Source: Trueperaceae bacterium
GTDB taxonomy: Bacteria > Deinococcota > Deinococci > Deinococcales > Trueperaceae
DNA: 64,000 bases
Assembly: GCA_023954415.1 (NCBI GenBank)
Contig: JAMLIB010000008.1
Span: forward strand, 62,001-126,000
Reading direction: 5' to 3'
The translations under genes and the position numbers were made by a program. The notes under the pieces are model-generated. The model was not told the DNA's origin and searched no databases. It worked only from the letters and a program-made list of their open reading frames with translations. This document shows positions 62,914 through 64,000 of the stretch, piece by piece (within the stretch, counting starts at the first letter, position 1; the number at the start of each line of letters is the position of its first letter).

Positions 62914-64000
62914 GACCGGCCGTCATCCTGCGCCTCGCCCGCAAGGAGATCGTCTCCACCCTGCGCGACACGCGGGCCATCGTCTCCAACCTCGTCATCC
63001 CGCTCGTGCTCGTGCCCGTGATGATGATCGGCATGCCGCTCCTGCTCGGCAGCCTGTTCGAGCGCGAACAGGTCACGGTGACGAGCGTCGGCGTGGTCGG
63101 CGAGGCGAACGTCCCGGCGGAGCTGCGCGCCGCCTTCACGGCCGCCAACCTCGCGCTCGAGCCCGTGGCGGACGCCGATGAGGCCGTGCGGGGCGGCACG
63201 GTGGACGTGGCCGTCGTCATCCCGACCGGCTTCGAGGACGCGCTCGCGGACGGCGGCAGCGCCATCGTGCAGGTGCATAGCAAGGTCGGGAACATGAAGA
63301 GCGAGCTGAACGCGTCGAAGGTGCAGCAGGCCTTCGCCGACTACCAGGCCGGGGTCGTCGCCGCGCGCCTGAGCGCCGCCGGGCTAGACGCGAGCGTCCT
63401 GCAGCCCGTTACGGTGCAGACCGTCGACGCCAGCAGCCAGGCCGAGCGCAGCAGCGGGCAGCTCTCGTGGCTCATCCCGTTCTTCATCGCCATCTGGACC
63501 CTAACGGGCGGCCAGATGACGGCGATCGACGCGACGGCGGGTGAGAAGGAGCGCGGCACCCTCGAAGTGCTGCTCGTGGCGCCCGTGCGCCGCGCCGAGG
63601 TCGTGGCGGGCAAGTTCATCGCGACCATGACCTTCGGGCTCAGCGCCGCGCTGATGGCCATCCTCGGCATCATCATCGGCGGCACGGTCATGGCGAAGCT
63701 CATCGTGCCCCGCCTGGGCGAGGGCGCGAGCGGGATGGTGAACATCATGGGCGGCAGCATCACCCTCACGCCCGCCACGGTGCTCACCCTCGTCGTGAGC
63801 GCGCTGCTCCTCTCCGCCTTCGTCTCGGCGCTGCTCCTAGGGATCGCCATGTTCGCGCGCTCGTTCAAGGAAGCGCAGAGCTACGTGGCGCCGCTCTCGT
63901 TCCTGTTCGTCATCCCCGCCGTCGCCCTGCAGTTCAAGGACCTGATCGGCCTCTCCGACTCCGTGTACTACGTGCCCGTCCTCAACGTCCTCGTCCTGAT
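62910..64000 (+). CDS. NatB-like ABC-2 permease, truncated by window end
   Basis: At least 363 residues, open at the end of the window. A first helix near 25-45 (IVSNLVIPLVLVPVMMIGMPLLLGSLF) is followed by an extracytoplasmic domain of about 145 residues and then a group of helices (LSWLIPFFIAIWTLTGGQMTAIDATAGEKERGTLEVLLVAPVRRAEVVAGKF), the ABC-2 type layout of NatB. Probably exports Na+ or a drug with the ATPase encoded upstream. GTG 62910 overlaps that gene's stop by 4 nt. Confidence 0.88.
   Translation, partial: MRPAVILRLARKEIVSTLRDTRAIVSNLVIPLVLVPVMMIGMPLLLGSLFEREQVTVTSVGVVGEANVPAELRAAFTAANLALEPVADADEAVRGGTVDVAVVIPTGFEDALADGGSAIVQVHSKVGNMKSELNASKVQQAFADYQAGVVAARLSAAGLDASVLQPVTVQTVDASSQAERSSGQLSWLIPFFIAIWTLTGGQMTAIDATAGEKERGTLEVLLVAPVRRAEVVAGKFIATMTFGLSAALMAILGIIIGGTVMAKLIVPRLGEGASGMVNIMGGSITLTPATVLTLVVSALLLSAFVSALLLGIAMFARSFKEAQSYVAPLSFLFVIPAVALQFKDLIGLSDSVYYVPVLNVLVL

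Overview
The window is strongly GC-rich bacterial chromosome, densely coded, with many 4-nt (ATGA/GTGA) or 8-nt gene overlaps, and no tRNA, rRNA, insertion sequence, prophage or CRISPR. Several features point to the Deinococcota, perhaps a Trueperaceae-like lineage. At least five genes without a Shine-Dalgarno have a TANNNT -10 box 6-7 nt before the start codon, the leaderless pattern typical of Deinococcus. The gene content also fits: a 7Fe ferredoxin of Thermus type, a tdh-kbl threonine pathway, a Gre-family paralogue and an ALDH16-like enzyme with deoC. The assignment is inference and was not tested by phylogeny.

1-8.4 kb: nagA, a secreted DUF4139 protein coupled to a Gre-like factor, then on the minus strand a WYL regulator, sugar nucleotidyltransferase and GHMP kinase (probable operon), and an SDR oxidoreductase. 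8.4-14.4 kb: a large exported transglutaminase-like protein, a NarL-type two-component pair without membrane sensor, and three universal stress proteins. 14.4-29 kb: phosphoglucomutase, a K+-independent proton-pumping pyrophosphatase, a 7Fe ferredoxin, and a 2852-residue cyclic-glucan-synthase-like protein coupled to a fourth universal stress protein. Pgm supplies hexose-1-phosphate for nucleotide sugars, and glucan polymerisation from them would release pyrophosphate, so these genes could form one osmotic/energy stress module (inference).

29-38.7 kb: CopD-like membrane protein, tdh-kbl, a blue copper protein, an ALDH16-like tandem aldehyde dehydrogenase with deoC (deoxyribose-phosphate to acetaldehyde to acetate), and a divergent D-cysteine desulfhydrase/racemase pair. 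38.7-45 kb: phosphonate-type ABC transporter phnD-phnC-phnE-phnE with a strong hairpin after phnD, an unknown protein, a HAHSH-motif membrane protein and an MFS transporter. 45-53.9 kb: alaS, a HAD phosphatase, ruvX and mltG, then a minus-strand SPFH protein, exported hydrolase and Arc-like repressor, divergent from dcd across an AT-rich operator-like site.

53.9-64 kb: an OmpR-type two-component operon headed by a small unknown protein and a leaderless micro-ORF, a TPR membrane protein with a decayed CPBP-like domain, truB, ald, ruvA coupled to a flavoprotein-fold protein that appears to lack its catalytic residues, and a NatAB-like ABC exporter cut by the window end.

Most interesting for follow-up: the leaderless-start signature; two putative leader peptides that end on the next gene's start codon; a low-GC island with a 14-bp palindrome inside dcd that shares half-sites with the dcd/SPFH operator; a Gre-like factor with a shortened finger; the ruvA-coupled pseudoenzyme; and the stress-protein/glucan-synthase coupling.
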